In this document: piece after piece, positions 8,971 to 17,000 of the stretch
How positions within the stretch are numbered: the first letter of the stretch is position 1
Layout: each line of letters opens with the position of its first letter
Assembly (NCBI GenBank): GCA_031287845.1
Contig: JAITSI010000092.1
Span: 1 to 20,185 of the forward strand
Source of the DNA: Puniceicoccales bacterium
GTDB taxonomy: Bacteria; Verrucomicrobiota; Verrucomicrobiia; Opitutales; JAIRLM01
Reading direction: 5' to 3'
Length of the DNA stretch: 20,185 bases
The notes under the pieces: generated by a model
The model's database searches: none
Told to the model about the DNA's origin: nothing
What the model saw: the letters and a program-made list of their open reading frames with translations, nothing else
Position numbers and translations under genes: made by a program

Positions 8971-11070
8971 CTATTCCCCTGACGGAGAGGGGGACAGGCC
9001 AGTCCTCCGAAAGATAAGGTCGCTTTCGTCCGGGCCCAGGCCCACTGGAATATTTAGCAGCGAATTGTAGTGAACCTGTCCGTCGTGAAGCAGGCACAGG
9101 GGAGCCACTCCCATTTTCTCTAGATCATTTATAAAATTTAAACAATTCCTTTTTTCCTCCTCCGTTTTATCCTTCAGTTTGGTACAGTATTCATCGTAAT
9201 TCGAGGACTCTACAAGGAGAAATAGATTCGTATTATTTTGAAATTTTGGATCTCTCTTGCACACTCCTGTTCCCAGTTCAAAAAGCTCTTTAAACATAGC
9301 ATGTTGCGTGAAATCATTTTTTAGTGCTTCCTTAATGCCAAATACAAACTCCTTGCTACCTTCATCTTTCGCCCAATCGTCGCCCAAATTTTTCCTGGCC
9401 CACTCTTCCGCGCCAAAGCAGGCAATGCTTTGAAAGGCATTTTTCTTTTCTGCTCCAAAACTTTCCCTGGATATTTTACTATCGCAGCCAACCGTAAAAA
9501 TGAGTCCCGGAGGATCTTTCCCCGGAACGCTGGCATGGACTTCCTGCATATTCTGTGTCAAACACTCACGGATACCCCCATAGGTAATCACCGATTGCCC
9601 GGTCATATTGCTTATTGCATAGCAGGAACTCTCATTTATCGCCATTTCGCAGCCATTGGGATCCCCTAATTTTTTAATATAATTTTCTTCGAATCCCATG
9701 TTCGCCCCATCAAAGGGAAACTTCCTGCAAAATTCCTTGCACTTTTCGTCCTTTAGCAGAAAATCGCACATGGCCGTTCTCAGTTCGACGGCATTATAGG
9801 TGCGACCCCCCACGTGTATGCGGGAATTTTTACAACTCTGCTTTATTTCATTCGCGGGCACATCCCCATTTTGCCAGCGCATGTCGTGCATAATGCAATA
9901 GAAAAAGCAGAGATTGCTATCGGCACCATTCTCAAATGGCCCCACCGCCCTAAGGGCCCTTTGCACCTGTCCACCGCAGGAATTTTCCGAAGCCAACTTT
10001 GGAATGGCATAGTTCTCCAAATACTGCCTCTGGTTCACGGTCAAAGGACGATTCCATTGGGGCGGTTGGCATCCGGCAAATATTCCCCGCGGCAACGGCA
10101 AATTATTCGCCCCAAAGTTCCTGGGCGGTGCTTCCCGCGGCGGCGGCAGGTTTTGTGCCCCAGGCCATCCCGGCAATGGCATGGCATTAAATCGCAGCTC
10201 CCTGGGTAGCGGCGGCAAGGAGTGTTTTCCGCCATCCTCCGGCGCAGGGAGCTGCTGGGACGGAAATTGGGAAGTTATTTGGGCTCCCATGGGAGCTTGG
10301 CATTGCCCACCCATTGGCACAGATGGCTGCTGTCCCGAACATGACCGTAGGAATAGCAAACGATTCTCGATCGGAAACTGCAAAGACTGCGACGGGGAAA
10401 ACTGCGAGGGCGGCTGAAAACTAGAATTTGGCACCTGAGGCGCAAAATTCGCAGACCCTGGGAAGGCAAAGCCCTGGCCCTGCTGCTGGGCAAAATTGGG
10501 AAACTGCGGGGCGCCAAAATTCGACGACCCCTGCTGGCTAAAATTTGAAAATTGCTGGGAACCAAGGTTTAAAGGCGCTTGCATTCCAGGATTTAAAGGT
10601 TGTTGCTGCTCGAAATTCGACGGCTGCGGGATGCCAAAATTTTGGCTCTGCTGGGGATTAGAATTCGAAGATTGGGGAAACCCCTGGCTGGAAGAATGGA
10701 AATTCTGGAGCGAACCAAAGGAGCCCATGCCCGGGAACGGGGAGAGGGACGTCGACACGGCGGAATTTTGGAAATTGGCCGAAAAATTAGCGGAGGGCGG
10801 TGCCGAAAAAGAATTTTGCTGAAAACATGCGGGAAAAGACCCGGGAAGCTTCGAGAACAGCTGGGGCGGAAAATGGCCAAAGGTCGGATTCATGGGAAGA
10901 AAGGAGGACCGGATTTGGCTGGGCAGCTGGCTGGGCAGCAAGGGCAGTTGCGACAAACCTGGGCCGACCGGCCGATTTCCGCCCATTTGATCCAGACCAT
11001 TCCCCGGGTTCAGACCCCCCATGGGAAAGTTTTGCTGCGGAAAAGGAGTGGTACTTGAACTCGAAAACAC
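8971..11070 (-). CDS. Q/N-rich N-terminal domain fused to one OTU-like Cys/His module
   Basis: This 699-residue protein has two parts. Residues 1 to about 270 are low complexity (Q, S, N, P, F) with SNF/QNFG-type octapeptide repeats. From about 327 (GIFAGCQPPQWNRPL) to the end runs one module of the same family as in the neighbouring proteins: Cys box SNLCFFYCIM (C388), middle segment SSCYAISNMTGQSV, DPPG segment, and His box HDGQVHYNSLL (H662, H667). Cys-to-His spacing is 279. The start is GTG at 11070. It aligns exactly with the ATG of the upstream paralogue, both proteins begin M-F with an N-F-P soon after, and the 5' flank is conserved too. No signal peptide or membrane segment is evident. 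Likely a tandem duplicate of the 11332-13494 gene; function unknown, secreted effector inferred. Confidence 0.8.
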   Translation of the reverse strand: MFSSSSTTPFPQQNFPMGGLNPGNGLDQMGGNRPVGPGLSQLPLLPSQLPSQIRSSFLPMNPTFGHFPPQLFSKLPGSFPACFQQNSFSAPPSANFSANFQNSAVSTSLSPFPGMGSFGSLQNFHSSSQGFPQSSNSNPQQSQNFGIPQPSNFEQQQPLNPGMQAPLNLGSQQFSNFSQQGSSNFGAPQFPNFAQQQGQGFAFPGSANFAPQVPNSSFQPPSQFSPSQSLQFPIENRLLFLRSCSGQQPSVPMGGQCQAPMGAQITSQFPSQQLPAPEDGGKHSLPPLPRELRFNAMPLPGWPGAQNLPPPREAPPRNFGANNLPLPRGIFAGCQPPQWNRPLTVNQRQYLENYAIPKLASENSCGGQVQRALRAVGPFENGADSNLCFFYCIMHDMRWQNGDVPANEIKQSCKNSRIHVGGRTYNAVELRTAMCDFLLKDEKCKEFCRKFPFDGANMGFEENYIKKLGDPNGCEMAINESSCYAISNMTGQSVITYGGIRECLTQNMQEVHASVPGKDPPGLIFTVGCDSKISRESFGAEKKNAFQSIACFGAEEWARKNLGDDWAKDEGSKEFVFGIKEALKNDFTQHAMFKELFELGTGVCKRDPKFQNNTNLFLLVESSNYDEYCTKLKDKTEEEKRNCLNFINDLEKMGVAPLCLLHDGQVHYNSLLNIPVGLGPDESDLIFRRTGLSPSPSGE
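10420..10690 (-). repeat. Degenerate 24-bp tandem repeats (xxNFxxQQ octapeptides)
   Basis: Coding repeats in the 699-residue protein give a chain of octapeptides such as QFSNFSQQ, GSSNFGAP and QFPNFAQQ. Copies are diverged, and periodicity is clearer in the paralogue at 12715-13045. The composition is prion-like (Q, N, S, F, few charges). Confidence 0.75.
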
Positions 11071-11117
11071 GCATTTAGTTTAGTCAGGCACCGCAAATAA
11101 ACAAGATTTTTCCATCC
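11071..11117 (-). promoter_or_regulatory. Conserved 5' element of the 699-residue gene
   Basis: The minus strand reads GGAAAAATCTTGT, then about 30 bases containing GCGGTGCCTGACTAAAC, then the GTG start. The paralogue has GGAAAATCTTGT, GCGACGCCCGCCTAAAC and its ATG at the same distance. A possible -35 (TTGTTT), a 16-base spacer and a -10 (TAAACT) can be drawn. This would place transcription start at or next to the start codon, consistent with the absence of a Shine-Dalgarno sequence. The promoter reading is inference; the conservation is seen. Confidence 0.45.
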
Positions 11118-11331
11118 GCGGGATTCATTTTTCTCCAAACGCCCGCCCCTCCACGGACCTGCCTCCGCCGTCGCCGGCCAATGGAAACCCGGGGCCCAGT
11201 TCAGGGGGGCACGGCCGAAGATGGCCACTCCGGTGAAATTGGCGGAAGCCGGAAAGGCGGGATCGGCGAAAGGCAAAGTGGCAGAGCGGACGACGATCCA
11301 AGCGCCGGAACTTGCGAATGGATCCCCCCGG
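11118..11331. other. GC-rich spacer between paralogues, no supported gene
   Basis: This spacer between the two Q-rich genes is markedly more GC-rich than either neighbour. A minus-strand frame stays open across part of it, but it has no recognisable domain, runs into the next gene's start region and has no convincing ribosome site. It does not match the dispersed repeat families in this window. A decayed gene remnant is possible but unsupported. Confidence 0.4.
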
Positions 11332-13494
11332 CTAGCTTTTACTTTTTTCGGATTTGTCTTTTCTCAAAAGTGCTCTAAAATGTTGATCGTCATGCCCTAT
11401 TGCCAATAGAGCCACTCCCCCTTGCTCCACCTGTTGCATTTGATCAATAAATCTTATCCTCCCCTCGATGATTGCATCTCTCTGCCGTTTCTTATATTCA
11501 TCATAGTCAGCGTTAAGTGGAAAAAAAATAGCCTCGCGCATTTCAAATGATGTACTTTCCTTGCACGCCTTTGTGCCCATTTCAAAAATCTTGGCGTACA
11601 TGGAATCATTCGGATCTCCGTAGAGCCTCTCCTTCATATTTTCCCTTTCGTCACTAACCTCGTCATCCATTTGCATTTCGGGAGTATATTGTTCGTCAAA
11701 CAATTTGTTTACACCCTGGCTGATGATGATCCGGCGGCAATTTTCCTGCTCGGCGGCGTAATTCTCCCTGGATATTTCGCCCGCAATGCCAGTGATGAAT
11801 TCCATAGGCGGCAGTCCATGTCCCGGAACAAAGAGAAAATTTTTGTAATAGGTATGCGGAGGAACGGAAATGGAGGACCCCTGGCATAGCGTCGGCTGTC
11901 CCGTCATCTCGCTAAGTGCGTAGAATGCGCTTATGCCGGACATGGGAGGAAAGGGATCATTGCCCCCCCTGTAGAAGGCCGAATCCCGCAGTTCTATGAT
12001 AGATGCGTCACTGAAATTATAGGTGGCCGCGTCGACGGGATATTGCGCACAATATGCCTTTCTCCTTTCGTCATTCAATAGAAAATCATACAGTGCATAC
12101 TTCAGATCATCGGCGTTATAGCTGCGGCCATTTATTATCACATGGGAATCATAGCTCTTTAATGGAGGTATGTTCATTTGCCAATTCAAAGCGGCTATGG
12201 CACTTAAAAAAAAACAGTTATTGTTCGTAGCTCCGCGCTCAAAGGGCCCTTTCGCTTGGATTATTTCCATGATCATTGTCCGCCCGGAAATGTCGTCAAG
12301 GTTGGATGGCGGAACTCTGTGTTCATCCAAAAAATTCCGCTGCTCCTCGGTCAGGGGATAGTTCCACGGAGGTGGTTGGCATCCGGCAAATATTCCCTGT
12401 GGCGGCGGCCGGCCACCGGTCCTAGACCCCCTGGGCGCGGTTCCCCCAGGCGCTGGCAGGTCATTCGATGAAGGCCTTCCGGCCGACGGCGGTAAATTTA
12501 CTCCTTGTCTTCCCCCCGGCGCAGGTGGCTGCTGGGACGGCAATTGGAAAGCTGTTTGGGCCGCAATGGGAGCTTGCCATTGCCCAACCATTGGCACAGT
12601 TTGCTGCTGCCCCAGACATGGCTGTAGGAATTGCAATCGATTCCCGGCCGGAAAATTCAAAGGCTGCGACGGGGAAAACTGCGAGGGCTGCTGGAAACTA
12701 GAATTTGGCATTGGGGATGCAAAATTCACAGACCGCTGGACGGCAAAGCCTTGATTCTGCTGGGCAAAATTTTGGGGCTGCTGGGAAACAAAATTCGATG
12801 ACCCTTGCCGGCCAAAATTTGCAAATTGCTGGGAACCAAGGTTCGAAGGCTGTTGGGAAACAAAATTTTGGCATTGCTGCTGGCCAAGGGTTGGTGATTG
12901 CTGGGAAGCAAAATTCGGAAATTGCTGGATTCCCAAATTCGTCGGCTGTTGCATCCCAAAGTTTAAAGATTGCCGTTGCCCAAAATTTAAAGACTGCTGG
13001 GAGACAAAATTCTGACCCTGCGGGAGGTTAAAATTCGAAGATTGCGGGAACCCTTGGCCGGAGGAATGGAAATTCTGGGTCGAAGGGAAGGGGGTCACGC
13101 ATTGGGATTGGGATTGGAACTGGGTCTGGGTCGGGAACTGGGTCTGGGACTGGAACTGGGTCGGGAACTGGGACTGGAACTGGGACACCGGAAGGGACGA
13201 CGGCGCGGCAAATCCCAGGGAATTGGTCGAAAAATTTCCGCAGGGCTGGGACGAGGAAAAATTTTGCTGGGAAAATGAGGAGAGGGACTCCGGGAGCTTT
13301 GTAAATAGCTGGGGAGAAAAGCAACCAAAGGACGGATTCATGGAAAAGGAACAGGACCGTACCTGGGAGGTCAGCGGCGACGACGGCAGAGGCGGCGGAC
13401 TAACCGAACAATTTCCTCCCATTTGATTCACACTTCCACCGGTCACAGGGAAATTCTGCCATTGGGGATAGGGCCCGAACAAATTTGGGAACAT
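11332..13494 (-). CDS. Q-rich octapeptide-repeat domain fused to one OTU-like Cys/His module
   Basis: This 720-residue protein is a paralogue of the 699-residue one. The N-termini match over long stretches (for example QNFHSSGQGFPQSSN against QNFHSSSQGFPQSSN). Residues about 115-140 hold TQFQSQ-type tandem repeats. Residues about 150-265 hold about ten octapeptides of the form xxN[FL]xxQQ. From about 365 (GIFAGCQPPPWNYPL) comes one Cys/His module: Cys box NNNCFFLSAIAAL (C427), middle segment SAFYALSEMTGQPTLCQ, and His box GHDDQHFRALL (H701, H705). Spacing is 278. The C-terminus is short and basic. The Cys box fits the OTU consensus N-C-F-[FY]-x-[SA]. There is no signal peptide, membrane segment or Shine-Dalgarno sequence. 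A host-interacting secreted protein is inferred; no activity can be claimed from sequence alone. Confidence 0.8.
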   Translation of the reverse strand: MFPNLFGPYPQWQNFPVTGGSVNQMGGNCSVSPPPLPSSPLTSQVRSCSFSMNPSFGCFSPQLFTKLPESLSSFSQQNFSSSQPCGNFSTNSLGFAAPSSLPVSQFQSQFPTQFQSQTQFPTQTQFQSQSQCVTPFPSTQNFHSSGQGFPQSSNFNLPQGQNFVSQQSLNFGQRQSLNFGMQQPTNLGIQQFPNFASQQSPTLGQQQCQNFVSQQPSNLGSQQFANFGRQGSSNFVSQQPQNFAQQNQGFAVQRSVNFASPMPNSSFQQPSQFSPSQPLNFPAGNRLQFLQPCLGQQQTVPMVGQWQAPIAAQTAFQLPSQQPPAPGGRQGVNLPPSAGRPSSNDLPAPGGTAPRGSRTGGRPPPQGIFAGCQPPPWNYPLTEEQRNFLDEHRVPPSNLDDISGRTMIMEIIQAKGPFERGATNNNCFFLSAIAALNWQMNIPPLKSYDSHVIINGRSYNADDLKYALYDFLLNDERRKAYCAQYPVDAATYNFSDASIIELRDSAFYRGGNDPFPPMSGISAFYALSEMTGQPTLCQGSSISVPPHTYYKNFLFVPGHGLPPMEFITGIAGEISRENYAAEQENCRRIIISQGVNKLFDEQYTPEMQMDDEVSDERENMKERLYGDPNDSMYAKIFEMGTKACKESTSFEMREAIFFPLNADYDEYKKRQRDAIIEGRIRFIDQMQQVEQGGVALLAIGHDDQHFRALLRKDKSEKSKS
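12715..13045 (-). repeat. 24-bp tandem repeats encoding xxN[FL]xxQQ octapeptides
   Basis: About ten consecutive octapeptides follow one another, for example SLNFGMQQ, PTNLGIQQ, FPNFASQQ, CQNFVSQQ, PSNLGSQQ and SSNFVSQQ. The Asn, the Phe/Leu and the Gln pair recur, while other positions drift. Phe-Gly occurs in some units, giving a superficial likeness to FG repeats. Confidence 0.85.
13100..13186 (-). repeat. Short tandem repeat encoding TQFQSQ-type units
   Basis: On the plus strand, units like GGGAACTGGGTCTGGGACTG recur almost perfectly. On the coding strand they give SQFQSQFPTQ, FQSQTQFPTQ and TQFQSQSQ. This tract is absent from the 699-residue paralogue, so it arose or expanded after the duplication. 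Confidence 0.85.
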
Positions 13495-13540
13495 GGAACA
13501 TGTTTAGGCGGGCGTCGCCACTGGACAAGATTTTCCGTCA
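13495..13540 (-). promoter_or_regulatory. Conserved 5' element of the 720-residue gene
   Basis: The minus strand reads TTGACGGAAAATCTTGT, then 30 bases ending in CCTAAACATGTTCC, directly before the ATG. The ACAAGATTTT core (plus strand) starts exactly 31 bases beyond the start codon's first base here and in the paralogue at 11101. A -35 TTGTCC, 16-base spacer and -10 TAAACA can be proposed, which would give a nearly leaderless transcript. No Shine-Dalgarno sequence is seen. Confidence 0.45.
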
Positions 13541-13560
13541 ATCGGAGGTGAATTTTCAAA

Positions 13561-13827
13561 CTTCTTGAGGGAAGGGGCGCTCACGGGCGCTGTCCGGCGG
13601 AGCGGGCAGTGCCGCGGGCCGGCCCTGATGGCAAAAGAGCTACGCGGGGCGACCTGCACGCTGCGACAGCAGAAGCATCGCGGCCTCGAGGGCCGGCCGG
13701 GCCCATTTGGGGGCTGTGCCCCCAGCTTCGCTTCCCCCAGATGTTGGTTATTCAAAGGCCGGCTCGCCAGCTTTGGATGGAACCGTCCGTAGCACCCGTC
13801 CGGCCGGCGTCCCGAACGAAGCGAGGG
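13561..13827 (+). repeat. Dispersed intergenic repeat, copy 2
   Basis: It begins CTTCTTGAGGGAAGGGGCGC, as does the copy near 19986, and ends with a segment matching 1-90 in reverse (GGATGGAACCGTCCGTAGC, CCGTCCGGCCGGCGTCCCGA). Where copies 1 and 3 share a block around CTATCATCTCCTGGGGTTGG, this copy instead carries the 57-bp element at 13682-13738 plus a short unique piece, so the structure is nested or mosaic. It lies between the 5' end of the 720-residue gene and the 3' end of the efflux operon. Confidence 0.85.
13682..13738 (+). repeat. 57-bp palindromic element, copy 1 (nested in the larger repeat)
   Basis: It starts GGCCTCGAGGGCCGGCCGGG and contains the hairpin GGGGGC-TGT-GCCCCC, ending CTTCGCTTCCCCC. 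It is identical to 13828-13884 except for one loop base. A variant lies inverted at 381-447. Confidence 0.9.
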
Positions 13828-13884
13828 GGCCTCGAGGGCCGGCCGGGCCCATTTGGGGGCTATGCCCCCAGCTTCGCTTCCCCC
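13828..13884 (+). repeat. 57-bp palindromic element, copy 2
   Basis: This copy follows directly on the end of the larger repeat. It differs from 13682-13738 only in the hairpin loop (TAT against TGT). Such near-identity suggests recent spread or conversion. Confidence 0.9.
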
Positions 13885-13960
13885 GATTATCGATGCTGCG
13901 GCACTCCGTGGGCGGGGGATTGGCAAAGGGGCGCGGCAGCATCCTTTGCGACCTCCCAGG

Positions 13961-13973
13961 GGGGCGCAGCCCC
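13961..13973 (-). terminator. GC hairpin downstream of the RND gene
   Basis: GGGGC-TGC-GCCCC (minus strand) lies about 40 bases after the stop codon of the RND pump gene. The same hairpin sequence occurs at 319-331. There is no following U-run, so intrinsic termination is doubtful; it may simply be part of the repeat family. Confidence 0.25.
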
Positions 13974-14010
13974 ACCGTCAACCGGCGGCCCGGGTTTGTG
14001 GATCCTGACC

Positions 14011-17000
14011 CTAGGACAGCCGTTTCTCTGAAAATTGGCCCCGGCGCAGGAATGGGATCCTGTCCAGGAATCGGCGCTGCAACTCCTCCGCGTAGAGATA
14101 GATGGCCGGCGTAAGGAAGAGTGTCACCACCTGGGCAAAGAGCATGCCACCCACGACCACCAGGCCCAGCGGCCGCCGCGACGCCCCGTCCGCTCCCCAG
14201 CCAAGGGCGATGGGCAGCACTCCCACCACCGTGGACAGGGTCGTCATGAGGATGGGCCGGAGGCGCTGCAGGGATGCCGCATGGACGGCGTCCCGGGGGG
14301 AATCCTTCTCCCGCTGCCGCTGCAGGGCAAAGTCCACCACCAGGATGCCATTCTTTTCCACGAGACCCAGGAGCATGAAGAGGCCGATGTAGGCGTAGAG
14401 GGAAAGTTCCTCGTGGAAGAGGAGCAGCATGGCCAATCCCCCCAGGGCGGCGACGGGCAGGGCGGCCAGCACGGTCAGCGGATGCGCATAGCTCTCGTAG
14501 AGAATGCCAAGGATCACGTAGGTGATAAAAATTGCGGCAAAGATGAGAATTTTGAGGCTGTGGAAGGTGGCGGCGAAGGTCTTGGCCTCACCCTGGAAGG
14601 CACCCTGCACCCCGGCGGGCAGCGTCTCCCGGGCCAATTGCTGCAGATGGTCCACCACCTTGCCCAGGGACACGTCCGGCTGGATGTCGAAGAAAATGGT
14701 GGCGGAGGGGAAATTGTTGCTGTGGTTCACGGTCAGGGGCCCCACCGCCTTGCGCAGCTGCAGGACCGTTGCCGGGTCCACCAGGGCGCCATCCTGGTTG
14801 GAAAAGCGCAGCTGGCCTAGGTTTTCCATGCCCTCGCGGAATGGCTCCGCCACGGACAGGATGACCTGGTACTGCTGGGTGGGCGTCTTGATGCGGTAGA
14901 TGTAGTTTTCCGCGTAGGCGCTCTGGACCTGGGAAATCAGCTGGGCCACGCCGACGCCGCGCAGGGATGCCTGGTCCCGGTCCACGGCCAGCCGCACCTC
15001 CGGATTGCGCAGGTAGAGGTCGGAGGAAACGGAGCTGAGGGCAGGATAGGCGCGCAGGGCCTGGAGCAGGCGCTGGGCCGCGGCGTAGACCTGTTGCGGC
15101 TCGATGCCGGAAAGGGTGTAGGAGTACTTGCCCTGGCCCGAACCCATCGCGCCGGTCTGGATGTGCAGGGCGGGGGCGGGGCGCAGGACGACCATGGCGC
15201 CGGGAATGCGGCACAGTTCCCCCATGAGCTGGCGGTTGACGGCGGCGATCCCATCCCGGCCGGCGCGGGGCTTGAGGAACGCCATCACCAGGCCCTGGTT
15301 GGAGGGAAACCAGGGAAAGCCGCTCAGGGTCGCGGCGGTCTGCACGGCGGGATGGCGGCGCACAATGGCGTCGATCTGGCTCTGGTAGAGGCGCATGTGC
15401 CGGGGAGACGTCCCCTCCTGGGCAATGAACATCCCCTGCAGGGCCCCGCTGTCGCCGATGGGAAGGAAACTCTTCGGCAGCCGGGAAAAAACCAAAACGG
15501 TGCCGGCGAGGCAGAGGACCCAGACCAGTGCGGAAATCCACCGGCGGCCGAGGAAAAAGTCCAAAATGCGGCCGTAGAAGCGAAGAAATCTCTCCTCCAG
15601 GCGCAGGGCAATGGCCTCGACGCGGCCATGGCGGTCCTGGCCACGGCCCTTGAGCATGGTGGCGCACATGAGCGGCGTGACGGTCAGGGAAACCACTCCC
15701 GACGCCACGGTGGCGATGATGATGACGAGGGCAAATTCGTGGAAAACCCGGCCGATCTGCCCGCCGAGGAAGAGCAGGGGAATGAAGATGCAGGCAAGGG
15801 AAAGGGTCATGGACACGATGGTGGAGCTGATCTCGCTGGCCCCGCCGATGGATGCCTGCTCCGGGCTCTCCCCAAGCCGCTGCATGCGGCGCACCATGTT
15901 CTCCAGGAAGACGATGGCGTCGTCCACGAGAAAGCCGACGGAGAGGGTCATGGCCATGAGGGACAGGTTATCCAGGCTGAAGCCCAAAAAGTGCATGGCG
16001 ATGAACAGGATCAGCAGGGAAAGGGGCAGGGCAACCAGCGGAATGACCGTGTCCCGCACCCGGCCCAGGAAGAGAAAGATGACCAGGGCAACCAGGGCAA
16101 AGGCGATGAGCACCGTCTCCTCCACGTCCCGGATCGAGGCAACGATGCCATCGGAACGGTCGTAGATCGGGGTCAGAAAGACGGAATCGGGAATTTGGCT
16201 GCGAATTTCCGGCACAAGGGCCTGCAGGCGCCTGGCAACGGCCACGGTGTTGGCACCGGCCGCCCGGCTCACGGCCAGCATGACCACGTTGGACAGCTCG
16301 CCCCGGTCCCGCATCCAGAAAGAATTGTGAAAGTGGGGCGCCTCCAGGCCATCGCTGCAGCTGGCAACGTCGCGCAGGTAGATGGGAAGGCCGTCCCAGT
16401 GGCCCAGGATGAGGGAGGCATAGTCCTCCGCCTGGGAAAGTTGGCCATCCGGGCAGACCACCCAGGCGCGGTCCTCGCCGCGCAGAACCCCGCCGCCGGC
16501 AGTGGTGGTGGCACCGCGGATGCGCTGGGCCACGTCGGCCAGGGTAAGTCCCCGGGCGGTGAGCAGCTCCGGGTCCACCTCGATGCGCACCGCCCGCCGG
16601 ATGCCGTAGACGTCGGTCTTGGAAACCCCGGCGATGACGTTGAAGCGCTGGGCAATGTGGTTGGAGGCGTAGTCGTAGAGCTGGCCCCGGGAAAGGGTGG
16701 CGCTGTCCAGGGCCATGTAGAAGATGGGATGGCTGTTGGGATCGGATTTTTCGTAGGTCGGCGGCGCCGGCAGGTCCGAGGGAAGGCTGCCCAGGGCCCG
16801 CTGGATGGCCGCCTGCACGTCCATGGCCGCCGCTTCCCCATCCCGCTCCAGGGCAAATTGCAGGGTAATGCGCGTCTGGCCGGTCCAGTTCTGGGATGTG
16901 GCCAGCTCCAGCCCTTGAATTTTCAAAAATTCCTTTTCCAGCGGCGTGGCCACGTTGGCCGCCATGGATTCCGGGTCCATGCCGGGAAAGCCAGCCATCA

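Noticed and set aside
11010..11276. A small minus-strand gene in the spacer between the two paralogues
   Set aside because: No domain or ribosome site; it overlaps the conserved 5' element and the start of the next gene in another frame.
12715..13045. CRISPR-like regular repeats
   Set aside because: The 24-bp period is contiguous, diverged and codon-phased within a protein gene; there are no unique spacers or cas genes.
10390..13045. True nucleoporin-like FG repeat domains
   Set aside because: Only a minority of units have Phe-Gly and the dominant pattern is N[FL]xxQQ; the likeness is too weak to claim nuclear-pore interaction.
13561..13985. An insertion sequence
   Set aside because: No transposase-like reading frame is present; copies are short, mosaic and rich in small hairpins, which fits a REP/MITE-like family better.
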